Of a stretch of 18,980 bases of DNA, positions 6,779 to 14,108 are shown in pieces. This DNA is from Armatimonadetes bacterium UBA1398 (GTDB lineage Bacteria; Armatimonadota; Zipacnadia; UBA1398). Positions within the stretch are counted from its first letter, which is position 1. Each line of letters starts with the position of its first letter. A program made the translations under genes and the position numbers. The DNA lies in contig DBQI01000044.1 of assembly GCA_002305165.1 (NCBI GenBank), forward strand, positions 32,617 to 51,596, in the 5' to 3' direction. Under the pieces are notes generated by a model. That model saw nothing but the letters and a program-made list of their open reading frames with translations. It was not told where the DNA came from and searched no databases.

Positions 6779-9157
6779 CTATTGAGAGGTAGCGCCCTTC
6801 GCAAGTAGGGGCAGATGATCACGGGCGAGGGTTGTGTCATAGTTGAAGACGGTAAATCCCGGCGCATAGGGCCGAAGCAGCGTCACCTGATAGAGCACGT
6901 CATCGGCGGCGAGGCTGTGGGCTCCGATCCCCGGGTACATCGGGATCCTGCCGCCCACCCATTCCGCCTGCTTCCGCACCAGTTTCGAGAACTGGTCGCT
7001 GTCGGTCAGGTAGTCCATGGGGCAGACGAAGTCGAGCCACCCCTCATCGATCCACCGCACCCAGTCCTGGCCGACAGAGTCTCGAGTTGAGGGCCACTCC
7101 GAGAAGACGGCGGCGGAGACCTCGACGGTCGGCCGGATAGCCTTCGCGCCCTCCGCAACCGCCTGCACAACCCTATCGATCTGCGCTCGCCGGAAGTCAA
7201 AGTAGGCCGCCCGGTCGGGCCCATCGCTGTCGAAGACAGCCGCCGGCCAGTCGTCCACGCGATGCCCCACCCAGGCCTCGAAACGCTCCTGGCACCGCGG
7301 GCAGTAGCAGCCCTCCGTGCCAGGGTAACGGATGTAATCGAAGTGGATCCCATCGACGTCGTAGTTGCGTACGACTTCCAGCATGGCGTCGATCTCGATC
7401 TGAGAGTTCACATCGCTAGACGGGCACAGCCAGTTGAACTCCTCGCCATTGGCGTCGATCTGGAGCCGTCCCTCCCGCCTCGCCGCCTCCGTCCACTCCT
7501 CGGTGGTCCGCCCCAGGTACCAGTTCACTTTCCAGACGTGGACCTCTACTCCATGCCGCTTGGCTGCGGCGAGACACTCGGCGATCTGGTCGCCGCGCTC
7601 ATCGATCTCGGCGTAGACGGGCAGGACCTCGCTGGGGTAGTAGGCCAGCCCACCCCACGACATGTTGGGCAGAATGGCCGTGAAACCGCATGCAGCGAGG
7701 TTCTCGATGGCCTCATCCCAGGACATTCCGGCGACGCCGAAGGCGGAGTGGCACCAGACGGCGCGGAACTCATCCTGGCGCGGCGGCACAGAGTAGGCGT
7801 AGGACTCGGCTAGGGGCCGGCGAGCCGAGTTGGCGAGTAGGCAGGCCGTTGGGAAGTTGCCGGCCGCCCGAGCCTCTTCGGCGTCTGCAAGCGCTTGCAG
7901 ACCCTCATTCAGGCTCATTTCGGCCTCATTGGAGCCTGAATCCGCTACTGCGGTTGACAGCTCATCGATGGTCTCGTAGGGCCCAACAGCGGCAACGGAC
8001 GTGCGCGCGCTGTCGTATGCCTCACTCCACGCCGATGGCTCGAAGTGGGCCACTAATGACAGTAAAAAGCGCGATTTCGCCGCAGAATCCGCGCTGGTCA
8101 GGATGTGGCCCACGAAGGCGCCCGTGTCGGTGAGCACGACGGCGGGGCCCGTCTCCTGGCCTGAGCGGGATACCCACTGCCCCCGCACCTGGGCGTCGGC
8201 TCGTAGCCCGGCTGGGATGTGGGCGTTCCAGGATTCCTGAAGCACCTCGGCCGGCGCGCCGATCCACGCCCCATCGTCGAGGCGGATTCGGTCTAAGGAG
8301 CCTTCCTCGGGCCTCAAGTAGGTCATCCGAGTCACGCCGACGAGGCGGTACAGCCAGTCTGGTCCGGAGTAGAACACCAGCAGCGCACCGCCTTCCTCGA
8401 CAAAGGCGGTGAGCGCCTCCTGGGCGGCGGGGTCTATCTCGGGGATGTGAGCGCAGATGGCGACGCGAACGCCCTCAAGAGCCCCGGCGGCGATCTCGGT
8501 GTCGGCTACCTGGCGCGCCTGCAATCCCGCCTCGCGCAGCCTGGATGTGGCTCGTTCCGCCTCCTGAGCGGCGGCCTCGGCCTCAGATGAGCGGTTCGCC
8601 TGCATCCACTCGGGGAGGATCACGGCGATGGGGTCGGTGTAGGCACGGATGCCCCGCACGTAAGCGCTCCCCTCGCAGGGCTCGTTGGCCCACAGAGAGA
8701 CTCGGATGGCCGAGACGCTGGTCCAAGGCCCCATGTCCTCTTGCCACATGTCAGCTCTCTGCCACGAATGTGTGCGCCAGGTGGCGCCCGGACGGGGTCC
8801 CAAGCCCGGCAGGGGCGCGCCGGTCCACCCAGAGTCCGAACCGAAGTAGATGGTAGCGTAGTCGATATCTTCGGACCCTGGGAGCGATAGATCGACCTCG
8901 AACCGCCCGTAGCGGCTGAGGTCAAGGTCAACCGGGAAGTCCCAGTATGCCCTCCCGTCACCCTCCCCTATCGCGTAGTCCAGGCGGAAGACCGAGCCGC
9001 CGTTCCCGTCGGGATTGGGGACGACGACTGGCTCTCGGGCAGCGCGACTCAACGACGCCTGCCCACCCCACTCCTCGGCTGAGAAGATGGTCACGGGCTC
9101 GGATGCTTGGGCTACGATCGATACGCTGATCATCAGTATCAGGGCAGCAGTCCGCAT
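6779..9157 (-). CDS. GHL10 family glycosyl hydrolase-like protein with CBM-like and amidotransferase-like domains
   Basis: A 792-residue exported protein, first gene of the minus-strand cluster. ATG 9157 is preceded by AGGAGGT (9164-9170). Residues 1-19 are a signal peptide ending near AQAS. Residues about 20-175 form a beta-sandwich resembling carbohydrate-binding modules. Residues about 176-372 resemble a class I glutamine-amidotransferase-like Rossmann domain (EALTAFVEEGGALLVF, 247-262), without an obvious catalytic cysteine. Residues about 375-458 are helical. Residues about 462-785 are the GHL10/DUF187 barrel: EFRAVWCH, GFTAILPNMSW (491-501), and the hallmark DVDGIHFDYIRYPG at 600-613. 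A C-x-C-x-x-C cluster (617-622) follows, recalling the cysteines in some GH42 barrels. Characterised GHL10 relatives are few, and some act on peptidoglycan glycan chains or uronic-acid polymers. The substrate here cannot be read. Confidence 0.9.
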   Translation of the reverse strand: MRTAALILMISVSIVAQASEPVTIFSAEEWGGQASLSRAAREPVVVPNPDGNGGSVFRLDYAIGEGDGRAYWDFPVDLDLSRYGRFEVDLSLPGSEDIDYATIYFGSDSGWTGAPLPGLGPRPGATWRTHSWQRADMWQEDMGPWTSVSAIRVSLWANEPCEGSAYVRGIRAYTDPIAVILPEWMQANRSSEAEAAAQEAERATSRLREAGLQARQVADTEIAAGALEGVRVAICAHIPEIDPAAQEALTAFVEEGGALLVFYSGPDWLYRLVGVTRMTYLRPEEGSLDRIRLDDGAWIGAPAEVLQESWNAHIPAGLRADAQVRGQWVSRSGQETGPAVVLTDTGAFVGHILTSADSAAKSRFLLSLVAHFEPSAWSEAYDSARTSVAAVGPYETIDELSTAVADSGSNEAEMSLNEGLQALADAEEARAAGNFPTACLLANSARRPLAESYAYSVPPRQDEFRAVWCHSAFGVAGMSWDEAIENLAACGFTAILPNMSWGGLAYYPSEVLPVYAEIDERGDQIAECLAAAKRHGVEVHVWKVNWYLGRTTEEWTEAARREGRLQIDANGEEFNWLCPSSDVNSQIEIDAMLEVVRNYDVDGIHFDYIRYPGTEGCYCPRCQERFEAWVGHRVDDWPAAVFDSDGPDRAAYFDFRRAQIDRVVQAVAEGAKAIRPTVEVSAAVFSEWPSTRDSVGQDWVRWIDEGWLDFVCPMDYLTDSDQFSKLVRKQAEWVGGRIPMYPGIGAHSLAADDVLYQVTLLRPYAPGFTVFNYDTTLARDHLPLLAKGATSQ

Positions 9158-9237
9158 GGAGACACCTCCTCGGTCAAGGATTGCGCCCCATACATCGCCT
9201 TCTCCTGCCAGAGCCTCGCTCCGTGCACGGCGTACGC

Positions 9238-9243
9238 TATACT
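9238..9243 (+). promoter_or_regulatory. Likely -10 box for tRNA-Lys
   Basis: TATACT lies 15 bases upstream of the mature tRNA 5' end, which would put the transcript start near 9250. No good -35 hexamer is visible at 16-18 bases upstream (CTCGCT). The gap 9158-9258 also has to carry any promoter for the divergent GHL10 gene; I see no convincing one. Confidence 0.4.
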
Positions 9244-9258
9244 CCTGAGGATTGTGGA

Positions 9259-9334
9259 GAGCCGGTAGCTCAGGCGGCAGAGCAGCGGACTTTTAATCCG
9301 GAGGTCCTGGGTTCGAATCCCAGCCGGCTCACCA
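9259..9334 (+). tRNA. tRNA-Lys (anticodon UUU), CCA encoded
   Basis: 76 bases folding into a standard cloverleaf. The acceptor stem is GAGCCGG with CCGGCTC, followed by discriminator A and an encoded CCA (9332-9334). The D stem is GCTC/GAGC. The anticodon loop is CTTTTAA, giving anticodon UUU at positions 34-36. The T stem is CTGGG/CCCAG with loop TTCGAAT. The only irregularity is a G-G opposition at 27:43, closing the anticodon stem. Confidence 0.97.
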
Positions 9335-9384
9335 AGGTTGCGCCCCGCGCAGGGCTTGCGCCGCAGGGACGTGAAGATACCGGC

Positions 9385-9921
9385 GTGCGGATCAAGCGAC
9401 TTGCGATTCCCCTGGGACTAGTGGTCGGGACCACGGCGGCGTGGGCTCTCGGCTTGTTTGCGCCCTTGCCGCCGCCGACGGAGAGCACGGCCGTGCTCTC
9501 CGTCGGTGACACGCGCCTTCCTACGCCCGCTCCGGCGCCTGCCAACCTGCACCCGCCGATGCCGCCCACGGAGGTCTGGTCGCCTCCCTCTGGCCGCCCC
9601 GATCCACGCCTCCCCGGACCCTTCGAGCGTTTCGACGTGGGGGCAACCATGGACCCGGCTCTTGCTGGCGCTTGGTACGTGGCAGCCGAGTCGGACGGAG
9701 AGGGGCGCGCGTGGAGCACCGAGCCGCCACATGCCGCTACTGAACCAGTGCAGCCGGACGACGGCGTCCCGCCGGTGAGAGCGCCGTGGTGGGTGCCCCG
9801 CACGGGCTCGCGCCCTGACCCGCCCGATCTCTCGGAGCGACTGCCCGAGGCCGGCCCGGTGCCCTACTACAGCCACATCGCGCCGGACCGAACCTTGCCC
9901 CCTCGATCAGATCCGAGGTAA
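9385..9921 (+). CDS. Proline-rich membrane-anchored or secreted protein
   Basis: A 178-residue protein of no family I recognise. GTG 9385 is chosen because it begins VRIKRLAIPLGLV, a basic start followed by a hydrophobic segment (about 6-28), fitting a signal peptide or membrane anchor. No good ribosome binding site precedes it. The open frame extends back through the tRNA, which cannot be coding. The rest is low-complexity, rich in Pro (about one residue in five) with scattered Asp/Glu/Arg, and probably unstructured outside the membrane; the C-terminus is PPRSDPR. A perfect 32-bp palindrome lies at codons 31-41. An antisense frame overlaps most of it, but that frame lacks a signal peptide or recognisable domain. 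The gene converges on the membrane protein gene, 23 bases away. Moderately sure that it is coding. Confidence 0.6.
   Translation: MRIKRLAIPLGLVVGTTAAWALGLFAPLPPPTESTAVLSVGDTRLPTPAPAPANLHPPMPPTEVWSPPSGRPDPRLPGPFERFDVGATMDPALAGAWYVAAESDGEGRAWSTEPPHAATEPVQPDDGVPPVRAPWWVPRTGSRPDPPDLSERLPEAGPVPYYSHIAPDRTLPPRSDPR
9475..9506. repeat. Perfect 32-bp palindrome inside the proline-rich gene
   Basis: The left arm CCGACGGAGAGCACGG (9475-9490) is followed immediately by its exact reverse complement (9491-9506), with no spacer and no mismatch. Because of this symmetry both strands encode PTESTAVLSVG in the same phase. No T-tract follows, so it does not look like a standard terminator. It could be a protein-binding site, a mobile palindromic repeat or an RNA hairpin. 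Confidence 0.9.
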
Positions 9922-9944
9922 GCCGAGCCACCGGCTGCCCGGAG

Positions 9945-10478
9945 CTAGCGCCAGAGGAGCGGCGCGGCCGCGCCGAGGGTGGCGAGGTACACCACGCTCA
10001 GGCCGCCGGCGGCCCAGACGCGAGCCGTTCGGAGGGCCACCCAGACCCCTTCGGCCGTCAGGACCCCCGTGCACAGGGCGATGACGCTCAGGCCGCCGCG
10101 AACCGAGACCGGAAGAGGCGCGTTCGCCCAGCATCCCCAGACGAGCACGGTGAGCAGGACGCAGTGGAACGCATCGTGCATGAGTACCGCGCGGGCGGCC
10201 TTGGGCGTGTCGTTGATGATGAAGTGCAGCACGGCCGCGGCGGGGATGCTCAGCACGAGACCCGCTGCGATGGCAGCGACAGGCCATAGCCTCGGCTCGG
10301 CGATCACCAAGGCGTTTCCGGCGGCAGCCTCCCGCGTCACCTCAGCCTGAATCAGCAGGAATCCCACGCCCGGGCACATGAGCATCGCCATCGCGAAGGC
10401 GATCCTCCAGTAGACGAGCAGGTTGTACTCGGGCGGGAACTGGCGACGCAAGCCGGGTTCCCAGTAGTGGGGGGGCAC
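9945..10478 (-). CDS. Integral membrane protein with five predicted helices
   Basis: A 177-residue membrane protein of unknown family. GTG 10478 is chosen because AAGGAG (10487-10492) stands 8 bases upstream; an upstream TTG at 10526 would add 16 residues but lacks such a site. Hydrophobic segments lie at about 20-42, 64-88, 102-119, 126-149 and 154-175, separated by short loops. The first loop carries QAEVTREAAAG, and a conserved-looking HDAFH (101-105) opens helix 3, where two His and one Asp could bind metal. The N-terminus (VPPHYWEPGLRRQFPPEYN) is polar and probably cytoplasmic. The gene is divergent from the aldo/keto reductase, 134 bases away, and convergent with the proline-rich gene. 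No function can be given. Confidence 0.75.
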   Translation of the reverse strand: MPPHYWEPGLRRQFPPEYNLLVYWRIAFAMAMLMCPGVGFLLIQAEVTREAAAGNALVIAEPRLWPVAAIAAGLVLSIPAAAVLHFIINDTPKAARAVLMHDAFHCVLLTVLVWGCWANAPLPVSVRGGLSVIALCTGVLTAEGVWVALRTARVWAAGGLSVVYLATLGAAAPLLWR

Positions 10479-10486
10479 TGCACCGT

Positions 10487-10492
10487 CTCCTT
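10487..10492 (-). promoter_or_regulatory. Ribosome binding site fixing the membrane protein start
   Basis: On the minus strand this reads AAGGAG, 8 bases before GTG 10478. It decides against the upstream TTG start at 10526. Confidence 0.7.
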
Positions 10493-10551
10493 CAACGGTC
10501 GATTCTTCGGGCCCACAGGCTGCCAACCCTCGCCCCGCCGTGGCCCCGGGC

Positions 10552-10557
10552 TATAAT
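10552..10557 (+). promoter_or_regulatory. Consensus -10 box upstream of the aldo/keto reductase
   Basis: A perfect TATAAT in otherwise GC-rich sequence, 55 bases before GTG 10613. No TTGACA-like -35 is visible at 17 bases upstream (CTCGCC), so an activator or a different sigma factor may be needed. The transcript would start near 10563-10565. Confidence 0.5.
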
Positions 10558-10559
10558 GG

Positions 10560-10575
10560 TGGCACTGAAGTGCCA
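10560..10575. promoter_or_regulatory. Inverted repeat at the reductase transcript start (possible operator)
   Basis: TGGCACT and AGTGCCA form 7-bp arms around a GA spacer, just downstream of the TATAAT box and over the predicted transcript start. This is a typical repressor-operator position. No regulator gene is adjacent. Confidence 0.35.
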
Positions 10576-10612
10576 TGGCGACCCTGTCATGCGGGCGAGA
10601 GGATGGAGCGTT

Positions 10613-11566
10613 GTGGAGTACTGCAAGCTGGGACGGACCGGGCTGGATGTCAGCGTCCTCATGCTAGGCGCGTGGTCCTATGGGCGCGCGGCGTGGGAGG
10701 GTGAACACCCGATCGAGGACGAGGAGTCCATCCGCACGATCCAGGCCGCGCTGGACGCGGGGATCAACTGGATCGACACGGCAGCGGGATACGGCGATGG
10801 CCACTCTGAGCGGGTCGTCGGCGAGGCCGTAAAGGGCCGGAGGGACGAGGTTCTCCTCGCCAGCAAGGCCATGGGAACGCCCGAGGTCATCCACCAGACC
10901 ATCGACAAATGCCTGAAGAACATGGGGATCGACTGCGTGGACCTCTACCAGCTCCACTACCCCGCCCGGGGTGTGCCAGTCGCCGATCAGGTCGGGGCGA
11001 TGGTCGAACTGCAGGAGGCGGGCAAGATCCGGTTCATCGGCGTGTCTAACTTCTCTTTGGAGGAGCACCAGGAGGCGCTGGAGACGGCACGGATAGAGAC
11101 CAGTCAGCCGCCGTTCAACGTCTTCTGGAGGCAGTACGAGAACGATGTGCTACCCCTGTGCATCGAGCATGACATCTCCGTAATCCCCTACAGCCCCCTC
11201 GCGCAGGGGCTGCTTGCCGGTCGGTTCCGCAAGGTCGAGGACGTGCCTGAGGACATCCGTGCACGGAACAAGCTCATGGCCCCCGGCATACTCGAGGACT
11301 GCGTGGCCGTTGTAGCGCGACTGGAGGAGATCGCCCAGGCCCATGGCCGTACGGTGGCTCAAGCAGCGATCGCGTGGACCCTCCAGACGCCGGGGATCAC
11401 GGCGCCCATCATTGGATGCCGGCGGCCGGAGCAGCTCGCGGACAACCTGGGCGGCGTAGGTTGGCGGCTCGGGGACGCGGAGTACCGGGAGATCGCGGAG
11501 GCGGGAGAGGTCATCTCCGCCAAGCTGGATCTGTCGGACAACATGTGGGGCTGGCGCCCCATCTAG
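10613..11566 (+). CDS. Aldo/keto reductase
   Basis: An NAD(P)H-dependent oxidoreductase of 317 residues, the normal family length, probably cytoplasmic. GTG 10613 is chosen because the protein then begins VEYCKLGRTGLDVSVLMLGA, the usual start of the family, with AGAGGA at 10598-10603 upstream. The catalytic tetrad is complete: Asp55 and Tyr60 in IDTAAGYGDGHSE, Lys85 in LLASKAMG and His115 in LYQLHYP. GKIRFIGVSNFS and the C-terminal cofactor-binding stretch around PIIGCRRPEQLADNL are also present. Relatives reduce sugars, aldehydes or keto-sugars. A role in sugar metabolism beside the glycosidase-like genes is possible but not shown. The gene converges on the histidine kinase gene, 42 bases away. 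Confidence 0.93.
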   Translation: MEYCKLGRTGLDVSVLMLGAWSYGRAAWEGEHPIEDEESIRTIQAALDAGINWIDTAAGYGDGHSERVVGEAVKGRRDEVLLASKAMGTPEVIHQTIDKCLKNMGIDCVDLYQLHYPARGVPVADQVGAMVELQEAGKIRFIGVSNFSLEEHQEALETARIETSQPPFNVFWRQYENDVLPLCIEHDISVIPYSPLAQGLLAGRFRKVEDVPEDIRARNKLMAPGILEDCVAVVARLEEIAQAHGRTVAQAAIAWTLQTPGITAPIIGCRRPEQLADNLGGVGWRLGDAEYREIAEAGEVISAKLDLSDNMWGWRPI

Positions 11567-11592
11567 GGCCGCTGCCACAAGCCTTCGCGGCC
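11567..11592. terminator. Possible hairpin between convergent genes
   Basis: GGCCGC (11567-11572) and GCGGCC (11587-11592) can pair around a 14-base loop, directly after the reductase stop and 16 bases from the kinase stop. No T-run follows on either strand, so this is only a weak bidirectional terminator candidate. Confidence 0.25.
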
Positions 11593-11608
11593 TAAGAGCG
11601 TTGCCATC

Positions 11609-13984
11609 CTATGCGCTGTCTCCCGCTCTTCGCTCCGCCAGCACGCTCTGGATCAGATCCACCATGACCTGGGGCTCGTAGGGCTTCTGCACGAACGCGG
11701 TAGGCTCGTGATCCTGGAGCTTGGAGCGCACCGTCCGCTCGCCGTAGCCACTGCTCAGAATGATGGGTATATCGGGCCGGATCGCGCGGATGTGCCCCAT
11801 GGCTTCGGAGCCATCCATACGGGGCATGCTGAGGTCCATGACGACGAGGTCGATCTGGTCGGGCCGCTCAGAGAAGAGGGAGATGGCGGCCTCGCCGTCG
11901 CTCGCGGTGAGCACCTCGAACCCGGCAGCGGCCTCGAGCCAAGTGCTCAGCACCAGGCGCACGTTCAGCTGGTCATCGACGATCAGGATGACGTTGCGAT
12001 CCGCCGGCTCCGATGGCGTCGCATCGCCAGGCCCCTCAGGGGCGCGCTCCTCGATGCATGGCAGGGCGACGTGAACCCGGGTCCCGGTCCCCGGCTCGCT
12101 GGACACCCAGATGCCACCCCCATGGCCGCGGACGATCCCGAGGGCAGCGGGAAGGCCCAGGCCTCTCCCCGTGACCCGGGTCGTGAAGAAGGGGTCGAAC
12201 ACTCGGCTGAGCACGTGAGCCGGTACCCCGTGCCCAGTGTCCCGGACCTCAAGGCCAACGCACCGCGCCGGCATGTGCTCGGGCTGCAGGTAGGACCTGC
12301 CCCAATCAGCCTCATCCAGGGTGGCCAGGTAGGTCCGGATGCTGATCGCTCCATCGCCCCGCCCCTCCATGGCCTCACAGGCGTTGGTGACCAGGTTCAC
12401 GAGCACCTGGCTCAACTGCCCCGCGTCGCCATGGACCTGGGGCAAGTCGGGGCTGAGCTCGATCCGCAGATCCACGCCCTCGGGCACGACAGACTCCAGG
12501 AGGTGGCGCACATCCTCGACGACCTCCGAGATGTCCAGAGGTTCGAGGGCGACAACACCGCCGCCGGAGTAGGCGAGGAGCTGCTTGGCCAGGTCGCCCG
12601 CCTCAGTGGCGGCCGCATGGATGTGTTCGAGGTAGGGGCGGATGGGCGACTCCGTCGACACCCGGGCCAGCGCGAGTGAGGTGTTGCCCAGCACCCCCAT
12701 CAGCATGTTGCTGAAGTCGTGGGCAGCGCCGGCCGCCATCGAGAAGAGCCCCTCGATGCGCTGGGTCTGGGCGAGGCGCGCATCGACCACGCGCCGGCGC
12801 TCTTCAGCCTCGCGTTCCTCGGTCACATCGCGGAACACGCCGAAGCTCCCCACCACCACGCCAGAGGCGTCCACGTGCGGCGTCGCAGTCACGAGTATGC
12901 GCCGTCGCTGGCCGTCGCCGCGAATGAGGGTGTACTCGTAGGTAGTGCTCGCGCCACGCACCCGCCGGGCGGTCTGCTCGCGGATCATCTCGTGCTCTTC
13001 GGGGGGCGCGAAGTCGAGGAGGCTCGCACCCATCATCTGCTCCTGCGGCACGCCGTAGGTGTGGCTGGCGGCAGGGTTGGCGTAGATGATCCGCTCCTCG
13101 AGGTCCGTCATGGCCACGCCCTCGCCCGACTGCTCGACAAGCAGTCGGTACCGCGCTTCGCTCTCGCGCAGCGCCTCCTCCGCCTCGTGCTGCTCGCTGA
13201 TATCCGTATGGGTACCTACGATGCGAAGAGGCGCACCATCCTCCGCCGACTCAGCGACGCGACCGCGGGAGAGGACCCAGACCCAGTGCCCCGCCCTATG
13301 CCGTGTGCGGAAGACCGTTCGGAAGCGGCCCGAGGGCCTCTGGTTCCGATTGCTGAAGGCCTCGGCAGTGCCCGGCAGATCGTCCGGATGGGCCAGAGCC
13401 GCGAAAGCATCGTAGTCAGAACCCAGCTCGCCCTGGGCGTAGCCCAGGATACGGTAACACCCTTCATCCCAGGTCATCTTGCGGCTCGGCACATCCAGGT
13501 CCCATACACCGTCGCTGGTGGCCTCAAGGGCGAGACGCAGGCGCGCCTCCGATCGGGCAAGCCCCAAGACCGCAAGGGCCGCGGGCCCCAAGCTCTCGGC
13601 CAAGACCAGGAGCGAGAGATGCGCTTCATCAGTTGGGTGTTGGCGGCGGGAGACCAGGGTCGCGGATAGCGAGGATCCCTCTTTGAGAGCGAGCCGCAAC
13701 GGAAGCATGCTGTGGGACTCGGCCATGAGGGATCGCCGAACCCAGCCTCTGAAGGGCGCCCAGAGCTCAGGTGGAACGGCGGGGAAGGGCTGACCTACTG
13801 CCTCGGCCGCGGACCATCCGAGCATCGCCTCGGCATCCGCCCCCCACGAGAGCACCCGACCCTCAGCATCCACGCAGAGAGTGGCGACGGCGTTCGCCGA
13901 AGCCGGAGCAGCATCGTTGGTCGACGGGTCGGGTTCGCCTCCACCGACTTGTGGCCGGCCGGGGGGCGAGTACTCTGGCGACAT
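11609..13984 (-). CDS. Soluble PAS hybrid sensor histidine kinase with C-terminal receiver
   Basis: A 791-residue cytoplasmic signalling protein. ATG 13984 is chosen for its GGAGGGAG site (13992-13999) 7 bases upstream; ATG 14023 would add 13 residues. Three PAS domains lie at about 30-130, 145-265 (with an HTDISE PAC end) and 275-395 (ending FRDVTEERE). The dimerisation box contains His422 in AHDFSNML, where the common form is HDFNN. The ATPase domain has NLVTNACEAM (N box, about 530-539), DTGHGVP (Asp582), FDPFFTT and GRGLGLPA. The receiver (about 664-785) has acidic IVDD, phosphoacceptor Asp717 in VVMDLSMP and Lys767 in VQKPY. No membrane segment is present, so the signal is probably internal, such as redox state or a small ligand. 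No separate response regulator or histidine phosphotransfer gene is visible here. Confidence 0.95.
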   Translation of the reverse strand: MSPEYSPPGRPQVGGGEPDPSTNDAAPASANAVATLCVDAEGRVLSWGADAEAMLGWSAAEAVGQPFPAVPPELWAPFRGWVRRSLMAESHSMLPLRLALKEGSSLSATLVSRRQHPTDEAHLSLLVLAESLGPAALAVLGLARSEARLRLALEATSDGVWDLDVPSRKMTWDEGCYRILGYAQGELGSDYDAFAALAHPDDLPGTAEAFSNRNQRPSGRFRTVFRTRHRAGHWVWVLSRGRVAESAEDGAPLRIVGTHTDISEQHEAEEALRESEARYRLLVEQSGEGVAMTDLEERIIYANPAASHTYGVPQEQMMGASLLDFAPPEEHEMIREQTARRVRGASTTYEYTLIRGDGQRRRILVTATPHVDASGVVVGSFGVFRDVTEEREAEERRRVVDARLAQTQRIEGLFSMAAGAAHDFSNMLMGVLGNTSLALARVSTESPIRPYLEHIHAAATEAGDLAKQLLAYSGGGVVALEPLDISEVVEDVRHLLESVVPEGVDLRIELSPDLPQVHGDAGQLSQVLVNLVTNACEAMEGRGDGAISIRTYLATLDEADWGRSYLQPEHMPARCVGLEVRDTGHGVPAHVLSRVFDPFFTTRVTGRGLGLPAALGIVRGHGGGIWVSSEPGTGTRVHVALPCIEERAPEGPGDATPSEPADRNVILIVDDQLNVRLVLSTWLEAAAGFEVLTASDGEAAISLFSERPDQIDLVVMDLSMPRMDGSEAMGHIRAIRPDIPIILSSGYGERTVRSKLQDHEPTAFVQKPYEPQVMVDLIQSVLAERRAGDSA

Positions 13985-13991
13985 GGCCGGA

Positions 13992-13999
13992 CTCCCTCC
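13992..13999 (-). promoter_or_regulatory. Ribosome binding site fixing the histidine kinase start
   Basis: On the minus strand this reads GGAGGGAG, 7 bases before ATG 13984. It favours that start over ATG 14023. The rest of the gap up to 14108 shows no terminator or promoter that I can defend. Confidence 0.65.
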
Positions 14000-14108
14000 G
14001 CAGCCCGATCGCGACGCGTTCATCAGCGTCGGAGCTCCACCGGCTCAACCAACTGCACAGCCGAGGGGTTCGTCGCGCCGCCACCGTGGCCCTTCGCGGG
14101 TCTCGGCG

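Noticed and set aside
9181..9384. N-terminal extension of the proline-rich frame through the tRNA
   Set aside because: It translates the tRNA-Lys gene itself (the familiar NPEVLGSNPSRL peptide from tRNA loops), so it is not protein-coding; the start is placed at GTG 9385.
9270..9803. Antisense frame of 177 codons over the tRNA and proline-rich gene
   Set aside because: It has no signal peptide or recognisable domain and ends within the tRNA; the shared PTESTAVLSVG peptide comes only from the palindrome.
9922..9944. Terminator between the proline-rich and membrane protein genes
   Set aside because: Only a 5-bp AGCCG/CGGCT pairing is possible and no T-run follows, so I do not call it.
11708..12679. 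Long plus-strand frame of 323 codons opposite the histidine kinase
   Set aside because: It is a high-GC shadow frame: the minus strand encodes intact kinase and receiver motifs over the same bases.
12719..13669. Long plus-strand frame of 316 codons opposite the PAS domains
   Set aside because: It is a shadow of the PAS-coding frame, without its own ribosome binding site or family resemblance.
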